31,672 nucleotides of DNA from NCBI GenBank assembly GCA_964401915.1, contig CAYOAI010000012.1, positions 1 to 31,672 on the forward strand, given 5' to 3'. Of the stretch, positions 1 to 6,651 are shown in pieces. The notes under the pieces were generated by a model that saw only the letters and a program-made list of their open reading frames with translations, ran no database searches and was not told the DNA's origin. The DNA comes from CAZGZD01 sp964401915. GTDB taxonomy: Bacteria > Patescibacteriota > Microgenomatia > UBA1406 > GWC2-37-13. The translations under genes were made by a program, and so were the position numbers. Positions within the stretch are counted from its first letter, which is position 1; the number at the start of each line of letters is the position of its first letter.

Positions 1-1068
1 GGCTTTGCAAAAGCACTAAGCTATGCAGATATTGATAAGGCAACTGAAGAGAAAGCTCGTGGTGTGACTATCAATCTCTCCCACACAGAATACGAGACAG
101 AAAAGCGTCACTACGCACACATAGATGCGCCAGGACACGCTGATTACATCAAAAACATGATCACAGGAGCCGCCCAGATGGACGGTGCTATTCTTGTGGT
201 ATCTGCGCCAGATGGTCCTATGCCTCAGACTCGAGAGCACATCCTTCTCGCCAAGCAGGTCAATGTACCAGCAATCGTCGTCTTCTTGAATAAGACTGAT
301 ATGGTATCTGATCCTGAGATCATTGAGCTCGTTGAGATGGAGATCCGAGATCTTCTCAAGAAGTATGATTACCCAGGCGATGAGATCCCAGTCATCAAAG
401 GCTCAGCCCTTAAGGCAATCGAAGGTGATGCAGATGCTGTAAAAGCAATCGAAGAGCTTATGGCCAAAGTTGACGAGTATGTGCCTGATCCAGTCCGAGA
501 TATTGAGAAGCCATTTTTGATGCCTATTGAAGACGTATTCACCATTCAGGGTCGAGGTACAGTCGTCACAGGCCGTGTGGAGCGAGGAGTACTCAAGGTC
601 AATGAAGAGGTTGAGATCGTCGGACTCAAAGACACCAAGAAGACAATCGTCACAGGTATCGAGATGTTCCGAAAGCTACTGGACGAGGGTCGAGCAGGTG
701 ATAATGTGGGACTTCTTCTTCGAGGAATCGAGAAGACCGATGTAGAGCGTGGGCAGGTCATCGCTAAGCCAGGCTCAGTCACACCACACTCTGAATTTGA
801 AGCTGAGATCTATGTCCTTACAAAAGAAGAGGGCGGACGACATTCACCATTTTTCAAGGGTTACAGGCCACAATTCTACATCCGCACAACTGATGTGACC
901 GGTGAGGTCACCTTGCCAGCTGATGTGGAGATGGTGATGCCAGGTGACAATATCAAGATTGAAGGCAAACTTATCTATCCAGTTGCACTTGAGCAAGGGC
1001 TCAAATTCGCAATCCGAGAAGGTGGACACACAGTAGGAGCAGGTGTGGTGACCAAGGTCATCAAATAA
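1..1068 (+). CDS. tuf: Elongation factor Tu (5' truncated by window edge)
   Basis: EF-Tu is the GTPase that carries aminoacyl-tRNA to the ribosomal A site. The frame is open from base 1, so the ATG at 64 is internal. By alignment from memory with E. coli EF-Tu, about 40 N-terminal residues including the P-loop lie outside the window. Visible are the switch I tail (EEKARGVTI), the G3 box DAPGH, the G4 box NKTD and the G5 box GSALKA, followed by domains 2 and 3 ending GAGVVTKVIK. The usual bacterial G3 is DCPGH and G4 is NKCD, so both cysteines are replaced here. It lies 58 bp upstream of rpsJ, the normal str-to-S10 junction. Confidence 0.97.
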   Translation, partial: GFAKALSYADIDKATEEKARGVTINLSHTEYETEKRHYAHIDAPGHADYIKNMITGAAQMDGAILVVSAPDGPMPQTREHILLAKQVNVPAIVVFLNKTDMVSDPEIIELVEMEIRDLLKKYDYPGDEIPVIKGSALKAIEGDADAVKAIEELMAKVDEYVPDPVRDIEKPFLMPIEDVFTIQGRGTVVTGRVERGVLKVNEEVEIVGLKDTKKTIVTGIEMFRKLLDEGRAGDNVGLLLRGIEKTDVERGQVIAKPGSVTPHSEFEAEIYVLTKEEGGRHSPFFKGYRPQFYIRTTDVTGEVTLPADVEMVMPGDNIKIEGKLIYPVALEQGLKFAIREGGHTVGAGVVTKVIK

Positions 1069-1126
1069 GCCTTACCTGTAAGTCCAAAAGATAGTTTTGC
1101 TGTTTTAGAAATCGCACATTTACACT

Positions 1127-1435
1127 ATGCCCAAAGGTCGTATTCGTATCAGACTTAAAGCCTATGATCATAGGCTGATTGATGACACATGTCAGAAGAT
1201 TGTAGATGTTGCAATGAAGACAGGCGCATCTGTCATTGGGCCAGTGCCACTTCCCACCCGTCGCGAGGTGTACGCAGTAAATAAATCCCCTTACATTGAT
1301 AAAGACGCTAGAGAACACTTTGGTCTTATAATTCACAAGCGCTTTCTCGATATCCAGAATCCCACCAACCAGACGATTGATTCTCTCATGCACCTTGAGC
1401 TGCCTGCTGGCTGCGAGATCGAAGTGAAGATGTAA
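1127..1435 (+). CDS. rpsJ: 30S ribosomal protein S10
   Basis: S10 is a head protein of the small subunit and a NusB partner in antitermination. The 102 residues match the usual length, opening with IRIRLKAYDHRLID and holding the conserved GPVPLPTRREVY loop and the REHFGLIIHKR segment. The ATG at 1127 gives the standard N-terminus (MPKGRIRIRL) and no Shine-Dalgarno sequence precedes it. It normally leads straight into rplC. Here an opposite-strand gene and a new promoter intervene, so rpsJ probably belongs to the tuf transcript. Confidence 0.97.
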   Translation: MPKGRIRIRLKAYDHRLIDDTCQKIVDVAMKTGASVIGPVPLPTRREVYAVNKSPYIDKDAREHFGLIIHKRFLDIQNPTNQTIDSLMHLELPAGCEIEVKM

Positions 1436-1441
1436 ATCTTC
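1426..1441. other. Short perfect hairpin over the rpsJ stop codon
   Basis: GAAGAT at 1426-1431 and ATCTTC at 1436-1441 form a 6-bp stem with loop GTAA, between the converging ends of rpsJ and the antisense gene at 1453. There is no T-tract on either strand, so an intrinsic terminator is not supported. It could still stabilise 3' ends. Confidence 0.25.
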
Positions 1442-1452
1442 GGTCGCCATAC

Positions 1453-1866
1453 TTACTTTGGAATGTTTCCAAAAATACTCGTTTCAGAATCAAAGACTAC
1501 AACCTCTATTGTTCGTACTGGGGCATGAATATCAGGATCATCTGTCTCTACACTAGATACGATTACTTCTGCTGCTTCCCTGGGAAGCGTAACAAGCGTC
1601 TCAACTCCGCCTCCAAACATTACATCTCTAACTTGCCAAAGATGGGCTTCATCTAACGGAGTTACATCAGCATATATAGTTCTTTTTCCGTCATCTTCCA
1701 TAAGAGCGCAAACTCTGGTGGTAGTGCCAGGTTGAAGAGGGCGAATATCGGCTTGTTTAAGATGAACTGCTCTTGCAATAAAACCAACTACATCTACAAC
1801 AGGTGTTGGTCCATCCGGCTCTGGCAGCTGCATTGGACGGCGAAAGCTAATTCGTTCAATTGCCAT
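1453..1866 (-). CDS. Protein of unknown function, antisense within the ribosomal cluster
   Basis: I do not recognise this 137-residue protein. It has no membrane segment or signal peptide, so it is probably cytoplasmic and soluble. It is mildly acidic, with a proline-rich stretch near residues 10-23 (PMQLPEPDGPTPVVD) and likely beta-rich segments further on (TRVCALMEDDGKRTIYADV, PVRTIEVVVFDSE). It lies on the opposite strand between rpsJ and rplC. A good promoter (TTGAAT-17-TATAAT) sits directly before its ATG, leaving room for only about 0-1 bases of leader. That promoter and the intact frame argue for a real gene. Its role cannot be told from sequence alone, and its position may insulate the tuf-rpsJ transcript from the rplC operon. 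Confidence 0.7.
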   Translation of the reverse strand: MAIERISFRRPMQLPEPDGPTPVVDVVGFIARAVHLKQADIRPLQPGTTTRVCALMEDDGKRTIYADVTPLDEAHLWQVRDVMFGGGVETLVTLPREAAEVIVSSVETDDPDIHAPVRTIEVVVFDSETSIFGNIPK

Positions 1867-1872
1867 TCAGAA

Positions 1873-1901
1873 ATTATAGCTCAAGAAGGCTAATTATTCA
1901 A
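1873..1901 (-). promoter_or_regulatory. Sigma70-type promoter of the antisense gene, predicted leaderless
   Basis: On the minus strand the -35 box TTGAAT (1896-1901) and -10 box TATAAT (1873-1878) are separated by 17 bases. Only six bases lie between the -10 box and the ATG at 1866, so the predicted start of transcription falls on or next to the start codon. Confidence 0.65.
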
Positions 1902-1996
1902 CTATAGGATAATATAGAGGATATATTTAGATAATATATGCTGTTTTTGACTTGTTTATTCAGAAGAATAAGAAACGGGTAAAATCATAAAACAAG

Positions 1997-2025
1997 TTGA
2001 CCTTGAGGAGGTAGTCATATATAAT
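1997..2025 (+). promoter_or_regulatory. Near-consensus sigma70 promoter for the rplC operon
   Basis: TTGACC (1997-2002), a 17-base spacer and TATAAT (2020-2025) match the housekeeping consensus at 11 of 12 positions. Transcription should start near 2031-2033. This is the best promoter I see in the window and faces about 16 kb of ribosomal genes. ATTGCCAAT (2026-2034) around the start recurs inverted as ATTGGCAAT (2086-2094), which could be an operator or chance. Confidence 0.8.
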
Positions 2026-2032
2026 ATTGCCA

Positions 2033-2077
2033 ATGACATTTTTCCTCGCAACACAGGAAAAACAAGCTGTTTACTAA
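2033..2077 (+). CDS. Putative 14-residue leader peptide upstream of rplC
   Basis: An ATG at 2033, at the predicted transcription start, opens a 14-codon frame (MTFFLATQEKQAVY) ending in TAA at 2075-2077. The stop lies 6 bases before the 5' arm of a predicted antiterminator (2084-2090), the geometry of leader peptides in transcription attenuation. Part of the frame (2039-2062) can itself fold into an 8-bp hairpin, TTTTTCCT with AGGAAAAA. There is no Shine-Dalgarno site in the transcript, so it would need leaderless initiation, which several other promoters here also suggest. No amino-acid run points to a particular effector. It is short enough to arise by chance, so the call rests on its placement. 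Confidence 0.45.
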   Translation: MTFFLATQEKQAVY

Positions 2078-2083
2078 TTTCTC

Positions 2084-2109
2084 GGATTGGCAATTTTTAG
2101 CCCCAATCT
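2084..2109 (+). promoter_or_regulatory. Predicted antiterminator stem in the rplC leader
   Basis: GGATTGG (2084-2090) pairs with CCAATCT (2103-2109) through six Watson-Crick pairs and one G-U. The 3' arm takes two C residues and the whole loop of the downstream terminator (2098-2116), so the two folds exclude each other. A ribosome at the leader stop codon (2075-2077) would be expected to cover the 5' arm. Confidence 0.5.
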
Positions 2110-2124
2110 GGGGCTATTTTTTTT
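2098..2124 (+). terminator. Intrinsic terminator between the promoter and rplC (attenuator)
   Basis: TAGCCCC (2098-2104), loop AATCT and GGGGCTA (2110-2116) give a 7-bp GC-rich stem followed at once by eight Ts (2117-2124). This is a canonical Rho-independent terminator. It lies downstream of the strong promoter and 41 bases before the rplC ATG, so it must be bypassed for the operon to be expressed. A second alternative stem (GGGGC 2110-2114 with GCCCC 2125-2129) could also compete with it. Confidence 0.8.
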
Positions 2125-2165
2125 GCCCCGAAAATAGTATTCAGAAGATTCAAAAATATATACTC

Positions 2166-3218
2166 ATGGCAGGATTCATATTAGGCACCAAACAGTCTCA
2201 ATCGCAGGTTTTCGCACCAGACGGCGCGCGGCTTGTGGTGACACATATTGCCACCGACCCATGTTACCTCTTGGATATCAAATCTCAGGATAAGAATGGC
2301 TATATGTCACTCAAACTTGGATTCGGAACAGCCAAGCATATCAAAAAGCCACAACTTGGAGAGCAAAAAAAAGCGGGGATTGAAGCCCCGCTTCGTTTTT
2401 TACGTGAATTTCGTCTTGATAAGTATGCAGCAGACATGGAGTTTGTGGAAGATAAGGGTCGCCGTGGCGTGAAGATTGGGGAGGACACCCTATACATTGG
2501 GGACGCGATCACACCATCTGAATGGTTTGCAGCAGGCGACAAAGTGACAGTGACTGGCACATCAAAAGGTAAAGGATTTCAAGGCGGTATGAAGCGGCAT
2601 GGATTCCATGGAGGACCCAAGACTCACGGCCAATCCGACCGCGCACGTGCTCCAGGATCAATTGGGACAGGTACAACCCCAGGCCGAGTAGTAAAAGGCA
2701 AGAAGATGGCAGGGCGTATGGGTAGTGATCGAGTAGCGCTGCAAGGACTTGAAGTAGTTGAAGCCACAGAGCACGAGCTGATTGTCAAAGGAGTCATTCC
2801 AGGTGCCACTGGTTGGTTTGTGGAGGTAAAGACTTCAGATGACAGTCTCAGTAAAGTGAAAAAAGAAGAGCCAGTAGTCGAGGAGAAAGTTGATGAAGTC
2901 GTAGAGCAAGTAGTTGAAGCGCAAGCACCGGAGGAAAAGCAAGTTGAAGCGCCACAAGATGAAAAAACTGAAGATGTAGAAGTTAAAGAATCCCACTCCG
3001 CTGAAGCTTCACGGGACGAGGAGTCAGACGCTAAGGTTGAAGAGCCGGTTGCCGCAGCAAGTGAAGCAACAGAGGTGGTTGAGGAATCAAAAGAGGAAGA
3101 AGCTGTCGAAGTGACAGCACAAGACGCCGAGTCAAATGATGAGGTAAAGGTAGAGGAGAGCGCAGGAGAAGTACAAGAAGAGCCAAAAGAAGAAGTAATT
3201 GAAGAGGAGAAAAATTAA
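2166..3218 (+). CDS. rplC: 50S ribosomal protein L3 with a long acidic C-terminal tail
   Basis: L3 is an early-assembly large-subunit protein reaching the peptidyl transferase centre. Residues 1 to about 222 are the L3 core: GYMSLKLGFG, FLREFR, the central loop GKGFQGGMKRHGF with GGPKTHGQSD, and PGRVVKGKKMAGRMG. The remaining 128 or so residues are an added low-complexity tail rich in Glu, Val and Ala, with about 48 acidic and 13 basic residues by my count. The family is usually near 210 residues, so this protein is over 60 percent longer. The tail is likely disordered. The gene is first in the operon behind the 1997 promoter and attenuator, and a terminator-like hairpin lies inside its coding region. 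The ATG has an A/T-rich leader and no Shine-Dalgarno site. Confidence 0.95.
   Translation: MAGFILGTKQSQSQVFAPDGARLVVTHIATDPCYLLDIKSQDKNGYMSLKLGFGTAKHIKKPQLGEQKKAGIEAPLRFLREFRLDKYAADMEFVEDKGRRGVKIGEDTLYIGDAITPSEWFAAGDKVTVTGTSKGKGFQGGMKRHGFHGGPKTHGQSDRARAPGSIGTGTTPGRVVKGKKMAGRMGSDRVALQGLEVVEATEHELIVKGVIPGATGWFVEVKTSDDSLSKVKKEEPVVEEKVDEVVEQVVEAQAPEEKQVEAPQDEKTEDVEVKESHSAEASRDEESDAKVEEPVAAASEATEVVEESKEEEAVEVTAQDAESNDEVKVEESAGEVQEEPKEEVIEEEKN
2371..2401 (+). terminator. Terminator-like hairpin inside the rplC coding region
   Basis: AAGCGGGG (2371-2378) and CCCCGCTT (2386-2393) form an 8-bp stem with a 7-base loop, followed after CG by six Ts (2396-2401) and preceded by an A-tract (2365-2372). It has all parts of an intrinsic terminator but encodes L3 residues around 70-78 (KAGIEAPLR). 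Translating ribosomes would melt it, so it could act only when translation lags. Confidence 0.5.
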
Positions 3219-3226
3219 GTAAATAT

Positions 3227-4009
3227 ATGACAGAAGCAAAAAAATCAGTATCAAAAAAAGTCGTAGCTAAACCAGCCGTGAAAGCGGTACCAGTGGTTAA
3301 AAAGTCTATTGCGAAAGCATCTGTGGCTAAGAAACCCGCAGCAGCTTCGACTGGATCTACTTTGTCTCTTTCAGTATTTGACATGCAAGGCGCCAAACGC
3401 GACACAGTAGCACTTCCGAAAGATGTTTTTGGAGTTGAGGTGAAACCTGCTCTACTTGCTCAATACATACGTGTGTATCTTGCAAATCAAAGACAAGGTA
3501 ATGCCTCAACAAAGACACGCTCTGAAGTGGTTGGATCAACCCGCAAGATCTACAGACAGAAAGGTACAGGGCGGGCCAGGCACGGTGCTCGCAAAGCTCC
3601 TATCTTCGTCGGTGGTGGAATTACATTTGGTCCAAAGCCGCGAGATATGAGTCTCAAACTCAATAAAAAACAGAAAAGAAGCGCCCTACTTGGTGCACTA
3701 TCTGTCAGTGCCAAGGAGCAGAAGCTTTTGGGCCTTGTTGACAAGAGTCTTGAGATTGAAGCAAAGACCAAGAATGTGGCAACGCTTCTTAAAAAACTTG
3801 ACTTAGTGGATAAGAAGGTATTGGTTATTTTTGGTAAGGCCGGATCTGGCAATCTTGGACGAGCTTCAGCAAATATAGAAGGGGTAACTCTGACAAGTGC
3901 CAAGACAGTGAATCCGTATATTCTGATGCAAAACAACAAAGTAATTTTCATCAAGCACGCGCTTGGTGAGCTGATTGATCATCTGAAAGGAGCACAACAT
4001 GCAGATTAA
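3227..4009 (+). CDS. rplD: 50S ribosomal protein L4 with a lysine-rich N-terminal extension
   Basis: L4 binds 23S rRNA domain I and lines the exit tunnel. The core begins near residue 46 (LSLSVFDMQG), with the tunnel-loop motif STRKIYRQKGTGRARHG at about 104-120 and FGPKPRDMSLKL after it. The C-terminal Rossmann-like half ends HALGELIDHLKG. Residues 1-45 are an added Lys/Ala/Val segment with 11 lysines and one glutamate. It follows rplC by 8 bases and overlaps rplW by 11. In E. coli L4 autoregulates the S10 operon, but I see no similar L4-binding leader here. Confidence 0.96.
   Translation: MTEAKKSVSKKVVAKPAVKAVPVVKKSIAKASVAKKPAAASTGSTLSLSVFDMQGAKRDTVALPKDVFGVEVKPALLAQYIRVYLANQRQGNASTKTRSEVVGSTRKIYRQKGTGRARHGARKAPIFVGGGITFGPKPRDMSLKLNKKQKRSALLGALSVSAKEQKLLGLVDKSLEIEAKTKNVATLLKKLDLVDKKVLVIFGKAGSGNLGRASANIEGVTLTSAKTVNPYILMQNNKVIFIKHALGELIDHLKGAQHAD
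3986..3992 (+). promoter_or_regulatory. Shine-Dalgarno site for rplW inside rplD
   Basis: AAAGGAG, six bases before the ATG at 3999. It is one of few clear Shine-Dalgarno sites in the window, and it occurs where the start codon is embedded in an upstream gene. Confidence 0.7.
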
Positions 4010-4286
4010 CAATATATTGATAAGGCCGCTCGTGACCGAGAAAGCATCTCAGAATGCACAAAACAAAGTGTATATGTTTGAGGTAGCGGCACGTGCAACC
4101 AAGAATTCGGTAGCCGAAGCCCTCAAGAGCCTATATAGTGTTGAGGTTTCCGAGGTTAAGATTACCAATCGTAAAGGCAAGGTAAAGCGTACAGGGCGCC
4201 GTATGATTCCTCGTACACTACCAAATCGCAAGATTGCATATGTCAAAGTTACCAAGGGATCAATTGATCTTTTTCCACAAACTTAA
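3999..4286 (+). CDS. rplW: 50S ribosomal protein L23
   Basis: L23 sits at the tunnel exit and docks trigger factor and SRP. The 95 residues are family length, with the N-terminal signature ILIRPLVTEKAS and the KVYMFEVAARATK strand, then the basic loop NRKGKVKRTGRRMIPRTLPNRKIAYV. The start at 3999 overlaps the last 11 bases of rplD and has a Shine-Dalgarno site, so translation is probably coupled to L4. Confidence 0.96.
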   Translation: MQINNILIRPLVTEKASQNAQNKVYMFEVAARATKNSVAEALKSLYSVEVSEVKITNRKGKVKRTGRRMIPRTLPNRKIAYVKVTKGSIDLFPQT

Positions 4287-4295
4287 AAAAAATCT

Positions 4296-5075
4296 ATGAA
4301 AACCCAATTATACAAATCGACAGATAAGCCACACAAGCCGCTTATTGAAATTCTCAAAAAGCACTCAGGACGGGACAATTCAGGCACTATCTCAGTTCGC
4401 CATCAGGGAGGTCGGCAGAAGAGATTTTATCGAATCATCGACTTTAAGCGGAATAAGTATGACGTACTGGGTAAGATCATCAATATCGAGTACGACCCAA
4501 ACCGCAATGCACACATTGCACTCGTTGAGTACGCAGATGGAGAAAAAAGATATATTCTTCACCCGAAAGATCTAAAGGTGGGAGAGACGATAATAGCGGG
4601 TCAGAATGTAGATGTGAAGGTAGGCAATGCACTGCCGCTTGAGAGTATGCCCCTCGGCACCACAGTACATAATATAGAGCTGTATCCGGGCCAAGGTGGA
4701 GTGATGGTACGAGGAGCAGGTAATGCCGCAGTCGTCATGGCAAAAGAAGATCTGTATGTACATCTCAAGCTGCCATCTGGCGAGGTCAGGCGGGTGCCTA
4801 AAAAATGTATGGCGACAGTCGGTATGGTAGGCAATATCGAGCACAAGTATCAAGAGATTGGACGAGCGGGTCGCAAGATACTTATGGGTATTCGACCAAC
4901 TGTTCGTGGAGTGGCACAGAATCCAAGTTCTCATCCACACGGTGGAGGAGAGGGCAGATCAGGTCAGGGTATGCATCCTAAAACCCCATGGGGTAAATCA
5001 GCCCATGGAGGTCGCACACGCTCAAAAGTAAAATGGAGCAACAAATTAATTATCAAAAGACGCAAATCCAAATAA
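4296..5075 (+). CDS. rplB: 50S ribosomal protein L2
   Basis: L2 is a core 23S-binding protein needed for subunit association and peptidyl transfer. Signatures are ISVRHQGGRQKRFYRIIDFKR near residues 33-53, EYDPNRNAHIALVEYADGEKRYI, and the C-terminal SHPHGGGEG, which holds the histidine linked to peptidyl transferase activity. At 259 residues it is about 15 shorter than usual, all lost from the N-terminus. An in-frame stop at 4284-4286 fixes the start. The normally conserved AMNPVDHPHGGG reads AQNPSSHPHGGG here. The canonical next gene, rpsS, is missing; rplV follows after 17 bases. Confidence 0.97.
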   Translation: MKTQLYKSTDKPHKPLIEILKKHSGRDNSGTISVRHQGGRQKRFYRIIDFKRNKYDVLGKIINIEYDPNRNAHIALVEYADGEKRYILHPKDLKVGETIIAGQNVDVKVGNALPLESMPLGTTVHNIELYPGQGGVMVRGAGNAAVVMAKEDLYVHLKLPSGEVRRVPKKCMATVGMVGNIEHKYQEIGRAGRKILMGIRPTVRGVAQNPSSHPHGGGEGRSGQGMHPKTPWGKSAHGGRTRSKVKWSNKLIIKRRKSK

Positions 5076-5092
5076 ATTAACGATTAAAATAT

Positions 5093-5584
5093 ATGGAATC
5101 TAAAATCATTATAAGAAATGTACACATCACGCCCAAGAAGTTGAGGCTATTGGTTGCTAATCTGACAGACTTGACGCCGAACGCGGCAGTTGAGTATCTG
5201 CGATATACACCACGAAAAAGCGCACGGATTGTGTACAAAGCGTTGGGTTCAGCAATCGCTGCGGCTACCGCTAAGCTGAGCGTTGATTCAACTTCTTTAT
5301 CATTCGTCAAAGTGGCGATAGATGAAGGCTCAAAGCTTAAAAGATATCAGGCCGGTGCACGTGGTACTGCGCGCCAGTTTGCACGTCGATTTTCACATAT
5401 TAGTATTACACTAAAGGCTAAAGAGAGTGGATACGTTGAAAAAAGTAAAGCAAAGGGCGCACCAAAAGAACTATCTACTATTGAACCACAGGTAGAGAAA
5501 AAAACAGTAGCTAAGTCAACGCCAGTGAAGGCGAAATCAACCTTAATTAAACCAAAGTCAAAAGTTACAAAAGCTAAAAAATAA
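5093..5584 (+). CDS. rplV: 50S ribosomal protein L22 with a lysine-rich C-terminal tail
   Basis: L22 lines the peptide exit tunnel with a long beta-hairpin. Residues 1 to about 115 are the conserved fold: VHITPKKLRLLVANL at the start, then the hairpin with GARGTARQFARRFSHISITL near 84-103. From about residue 115 to 163 there is a Lys/Ser/Thr-rich tail (KSKAKGAPKEL onwards) not found in the usual 110-residue protein. It is probably disordered and rRNA-binding. It follows rplB directly because rpsS has moved. The ATG lies in an AAAATAT leader with no Shine-Dalgarno site. Confidence 0.95.
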   Translation: MESKIIIRNVHITPKKLRLLVANLTDLTPNAAVEYLRYTPRKSARIVYKALGSAIAAATAKLSVDSTSLSFVKVAIDEGSKLKRYQAGARGTARQFARRFSHISITLKAKESGYVEKSKAKGAPKELSTIEPQVEKKTVAKSTPVKAKSTLIKPKSKVTKAKK

Positions 5585-5587
5585 GAT

Positions 5588-6232
5588 ATGGGACAAAAAG
5601 TTCATCCAAAAGGTTTGCGGCTCGGAATACTTTACAACTGGAATTCCAGATGGTTTTTCAGCAACAAAAAGCTATACCGAGACACACTAAAGTCAGACAT
5701 TGTGATTCGAGACCGGCTTATGAAAAAGTTCAAGTATGCATCAGTGACCAACGTCGATATAGAGCGCGCAATCAATAAGATAACTGTCATTATTTATTCA
5801 GTGAAGCCTGGAATGATCATCGGTCGCGGAGGACGGGGTCTTGAAGAGGTGAAGGAAGCAATCATCAAAGATCTTGCTCCAACATCCAAAAAAGGACAGA
5901 AAGAAGTAAAAGTCGACCTTAAGATCGAGCCCGTCAAAAAACCATTTTTGAATGCATATTATGTAGCCCAGTCTGTCGCTGAGAAGCTTGTTCGCAATTT
6001 TCCCCACCGATCGGTCGTCCACAGCACTATGAATCGTGTGATGGAGTCGGGTGGGCGTGGTGTGAAGATTCAACTTGGTGGTCGAATTGGAGGGCGGGAG
6101 ATTAGCCGTCGTGAGAAGTATTTCCTGGGCACAATTCCAGCGTCAACAATACGCGAAGATGTGGAGTATGCAGCATATCCAGCTCTTACAAGATCAGGAT
6201 ATGTCGGGGTTAAGGTATGGATTAATAAGTAA
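5588..6232 (+). CDS. rpsC: 30S ribosomal protein S3
   Basis: S3 lies at the mRNA entry tunnel and helps unwind mRNA. The 214 residues include the N-terminal signature MGQKVHPKGLRLGI, a KH domain with the GMIIGRGGRG loop near residues 75-84, and the C-terminal domain SGGRGVKIQLGGRIGGREISRRE with a final GYVGVKVWI strand. It starts three bases after the rplV stop, with no Shine-Dalgarno site. Confidence 0.97.
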   Translation: MGQKVHPKGLRLGILYNWNSRWFFSNKKLYRDTLKSDIVIRDRLMKKFKYASVTNVDIERAINKITVIIYSVKPGMIIGRGGRGLEEVKEAIIKDLAPTSKKGQKEVKVDLKIEPVKKPFLNAYYVAQSVAEKLVRNFPHRSVVHSTMNRVMESGGRGVKIQLGGRIGGREISRREKYFLGTIPASTIREDVEYAAYPALTRSGYVGVKVWINK

Positions 6233-6240
6233 AAATATAT

Positions 6241-6651
6241 ATGTTAGCACCAAAAAAACAAAAACATAGAAAACAATTTCGTGGTACGTGGCGTCGTATT
6301 GCCGTCAAGGGCGATACATTCAACTTTGGCAGTATGGGACTTAAGACCATGGATACTGGATGGATTAAAGATCGTGAGATTGAAGCTTGTCGTGTGGCAT
6401 TTGCTCGTGCGACTCGCAAAAATGGCAAGTACTGGATTCGCATATTTCCGGATAAGCCAATTACCAAAAAGCCGCCTGAGGTCACCATGGGAGCTGGTAA
6501 AGGGGATGTGTCTCATTTTGCAGCATCTGTGTCGCCTGGCCGAATGTTATTTGAGTTGGATGGGTTATCTGAGGCAGATGCACGTGTGGTATTTCGAGTT
6601 GTAGCATCAAAGCTATCTGTTGGCACAAAAGTTGTCAAAAAGCATCTATGA
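6241..6651 (+). CDS. rplP: 50S ribosomal protein L16
   Basis: L16 helps position A-site tRNA in the large subunit. The 136-residue protein begins MLAPKKQKHRKQFRG and contains the WIRIFPDKPITKKPPEVTMG motif followed by GKGDVSHFAASVSPGRMLFEL. Length and motif order are normal. It overlaps rpmC by four bases (ATGA at 6648-6651), so the two are probably translationally coupled. Confidence 0.97.
   Translation: MLAPKKQKHRKQFRGTWRRIAVKGDTFNFGSMGLKTMDTGWIKDREIEACRVAFARATRKNGKYWIRIFPDKPITKKPPEVTMGAGKGDVSHFAASVSPGRMLFELDGLSEADARVVFRVVASKLSVGTKVVKKHL

Noticed and set aside
1947..1985. Upstream promoter TTGACT with TAAAAT
   Set aside because: The spacer would be 27 bases; the TTGACC/TATAAT pair at 1997-2025 is far better.
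2006..2012. AGGAGGT as a Shine-Dalgarno site for the leader frame
   Set aside because: It lies between the -35 and -10 boxes of the predicted promoter and so would not be in that transcript; it would matter only for read-through from further upstream.
3031..3405. Long minus-strand frame opposite rplC/rplD
   Set aside because: It mirrors the repetitive acidic and basic tails of L3 and L4 and yields Leu/Pro-rich low-complexity protein; no promoter or start site supports it.
4572..4940. Minus-strand frame of 122 codons opposite rplB
   Set aside because: Fully inside the conserved L2 gene and resembles no family.
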